Shown one piece after another: positions 61,805-64,000 of a DNA stretch of 64,000 nt (the stretch's first letter is position 1; each line of letters opens with the position of its first letter). Source of the DNA: Quercus robur (lineage: Eukaryota; Streptophyta; Magnoliopsida; Fagales; Fagaceae); the NCBI RefSeq assembly GCF_932294415.1, contig NC_065535.1:8841001-8905000 (forward strand). The letters run 5' to 3'. The position numbers and the translations under genes are program-made. A model generated the notes under the pieces. That model was not told the DNA's origin. It searched no databases and was given only the letters and a program-made list of their open reading frames with translations.

Positions 61805-62523
61805 CTTTTCCCTTGCTTAATACATTTCATTCCATTCTTTTTTATTCTCTTATGATTATTCTATTTTATTCCCTTATGAACTCCCAAACAAAGCCTTAAG
61901 GCACGTTTAGTAGATTGTAATAAGCACCGTAATGTAATAGTTATTCCTATGGTTTAGTTATTCAATAGCTTGGTTATATTTTTATTATAAGGAATAGTTA
62001 TTCCTTATGAATAGCTATTCTTTAAAATGAAGAATAGTTATTCCTCTCTAAAAGGGTTGTAATAGCTATTTCTTAGTAGATATAATAATTTCTAACATTA
62101 ACACATTTCCAAATAAATAAATTTTTCATATTCACCTAACAATTATGGAAATAAAAAATCATAAAAAAATAACTCATCTCTCTAAAATTTAAAATATATT
62201 ATTTTATAGGAAATATAATTATATAAATGAGGTATTTCCTAAAATAAATCATAAGTTTTATTCTAATGTTACAACTTGCAATCAAACTAATGAATAGGTT
62301 TGGTTATTCAATTACAACACATTTTATTCTTGATAATAAAGATTACTATTCCTGTTGTAATCCACGTTTAGTGTAACAAATGTACCCTTAATGATTTTGG
62401 TGTAAAAAAATTTCATTATTTTCCCTTGCTTAATACATTCCATTCCATTATTTTCTATTCTCTTATGATTATTTCATTTCATTCTATTTCATTCCCTTAT
62501 GAACTCCCAAATGAAGCCTTAAT
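61805..62523. repeat. Direct repeat (about 95-105 bp) split by a MITE
   Basis: TTTCCCTTGCTTAATACATT through CTTATGAACTCCCAAA(C/T)(A/G)AAGCCTTAA occurs at about 61807-61899 and again at about 62418-62521. Both are followed by TGATTTTGGTGTAAAAAA, but after the first copy that follow-on is displaced by the element at 61900-62386. Confidence 0.75.
61900..62386. mobile_element. MITE with GGCACGTTT/GGTACATTT ends
   Basis: The left end GGCACGTTTAGTAGATTGTA and the right end in reverse (GGTACATTTGTTACACTAAA) are imperfect inverted repeats. The interior is full of GAATAGTTATTCC motifs. It interrupts the repeat described at 61805-62523. CTTAA is present on both sides, compatible with a TTA-type (3 bp) or slightly longer target duplication. 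Confidence 0.6.
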
Positions 62524-63311
62524 GATTTTGGTGTAAAAAAGATTTTATCATCATACCAATTGATTTTTAGTGTAGATAAAAATCGAACTTTAAATCTCTT
62601 ATTCAATGATAATTTTAATCAGTTGAGCTAATTAAAACCTACTAATAAAGTCTTTTATCATCAAATAATAAATCTAAAATTCAATCTCACATATACTAAA
62701 AATCAATTAACCTTTCTTAATTTGATGATAAGAGCAATAATCAAAAGTTGAAACTTTATATATATATATATATATTAGCCAAGATATTATTCTCAAATTT
62801 TATAACTGAAATTGAGTTAAAGGCATGATAAGTTTATTTGCCGTTGAATGATATGACAAAGATCATGGCCGTTGATGTCACCAAAGGGACAATTCTTCAG
62901 TAACCGACTGATCATTTGCTTGCCAATCAGTGAACTGACGTTGGAACATCAACATTACTCGTATAGATTATAGTATTATACAGGTGTTAAGTACTCCCAA
63001 ACTCGAGGCACAAATTCATTTCCAGGAAATAACATTCCCAGTAGTCTATTGATTTGAACCAGAAAGAGGGAATGCATTGCAAGCATGCAACCAATATATA
63101 CAGGAACAGCATTACTTTCACAGGCTCACAGCAGATCCCCATCAAGATTCCCATTAAAGGCAATCTGATATGACCCAAACTCAGAGCTAAATATAAGGTA
63201 ACCAGGGCTTCTGAAATGGGCTCAAATAGATGTAAAGAATATATGATAAACAAATGAACTTCTCAAAAAACATTGAGTCAAACAATAACAAGGCATTCTT
63301 ATATATACACA

Positions 63312-63999
63312 TCAAGCTTTTCCTTCTGTCTTTATTGGCTTCTTTGACAATTTAAATGCAGCAAATACGGATTCAGTTTGCACAACCATACTATCTCGAG
63401 TGCACTGCTCAGATTGCAGGGAAGATCGCCTTAATATCTCAAACAGTGAAGTACCTGACTTCATTTCAGCTACAGATCTTGTGTTCTGGGTACTAGCTTT
63501 AGTTTGTGAGTTACTGAACTTGGCTGAAGCAGGCCTTTTTGGTTGATTCTCTCTCTGAATCTGCATGTTCAAATAAAATTGATAAATTGAGAAAGATATA
63601 TTTAGCATTCTATCATTAAGAAAATGCCACAGGAGCAACTGGAATGAATGCTGTGATGGTAAACTAAAACTTCACGGTTGAAATGCTATCAATAGAGGTG
63701 CATTCTGATAGTCCCTAATCAATTGCAACCAACCCAGAAATTATAAAACCTCAATATTCTCATTGCATCTCCAATAATAATTCCCCCCCCCCCCCCCCCC
63801 CCCCACCTCCTCCCTTTAATCACCTTATGGTAAAACAGATTGCTGACTAAGTGCAGCAAGTAAAAATATATCAAAAATGAAGCAAGCAAGAAAATTTGTA
63901 TATACTTCAGCCTTGCTCCCTGTTTGAGCTTACCGCATCAGAAGAACCCTCTGACATTGAGATTAAACTCCTGCTGTTGCTGTCATCTAGACCAGACAT
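63312..63999 (-). CDS. Unrecognised small protein, two exons in window (104 aa if complete)
   Basis: An exon at 63999-63934 (MSGLDDSNSRSLISMSEGSS...) ends at a GTAAGC donor. It joins in phase 0 to 63560-63312, beginning IQRENQPKRPASAKFSNSQT and ending PIKTEGKA with stop TGA. The product is rich in Ser, Lys and Arg, with one short amphipathic stretch (SLFEILRRSSLQSEQ), and looks mostly disordered. I do not recognise the family. The ATG lies one base from the window end, so it could be the true start or an internal Met of a longer protein. The intron has a 22-base C run (63783-63804). Confidence 0.55.
63783..63804. repeat. Poly-C tract (22)
   Basis: Twenty-two consecutive C in the intron of the small minus-strand gene (a G tract in its pre-mRNA). 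Confidence 0.85.
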
Positions 64000-64000
64000 T

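Larger units (their letters stand above)
60752..63311. other. Intergenic region upstream of the At1g75140-like gene
   Basis: It contains the gene's promoter (start codon at 60751), a duplicated AT-rich segment split by a MITE (61805-62523), a (TA)n run at 62757-62775, and the 3' flank of the small gene at the window edge. No coding gene is supported. Confidence 0.5.

Overview
This is a window of nuclear chromosome from a flowering plant. The genes are rich in introns, with ordinary GT-AG splice sites in AT-rich introns, and the host products are plant proteins (COP9 signalosome subunit 4, an IRE-family AGC kinase, an At1g75140-like membrane protein). The repeats are plant types: LINEs with an RNase H domain, tRNA-derived SINEs, MITEs, a Helitron-like element and an LTR element with a TGGCGCC primer-binding site. 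Protein wording and repeat style suggest a woody rosid, perhaps Fagaceae. That placement is inference and was not tested.

Layout. 1-5.7 kb holds no gene that I can support, only MITE-like repeats. 5,715-17,989 (minus) is a 16-exon gene for a 651-aa glycoside-hydrolase-123-type protein. 20,599-26,652 (plus) is a 14-exon gene for CSN4 (397 aa), head to head with the first. 27.8-28.8 kb is repeats and a LINE tail. 30,557-45,114 (minus) is a 17-exon gene for a 1,112-aa IRE-family kinase. 45,877-51,222 is a complete but non-coding LTR retroelement inserted about 760 bp upstream of the kinase start codon. 51.2-58 kb is AT-rich and repeat-laden, with a Helitron-like element carrying a truncated LINE, more MITEs and another LINE fragment. 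58,802-60,751 (minus) is an intronless 649-aa membrane protein gene. 63,312-63,999 (minus) is a small two-exon reading frame at the window edge that I cannot name. All three large spliced genes were rebuilt exon by exon, and the splice phases agree from start to stop.

The host genes do not form a pathway. CSN4 is a signalosome scaffold subunit, the kinase is an AGC kinase tied in Arabidopsis to root-hair growth, and the GH123-like and At1g75140-like proteins have no settled plant function. The accessory interest lies in mobile DNA: a young non-autonomous LTR element whose interior is built from frame-preserving tandem repeats and a likely internal duplication, a nested LINE-in-Helitron arrangement, and many small elements inside introns, one ending within about 10 bases of a 5' splice site.
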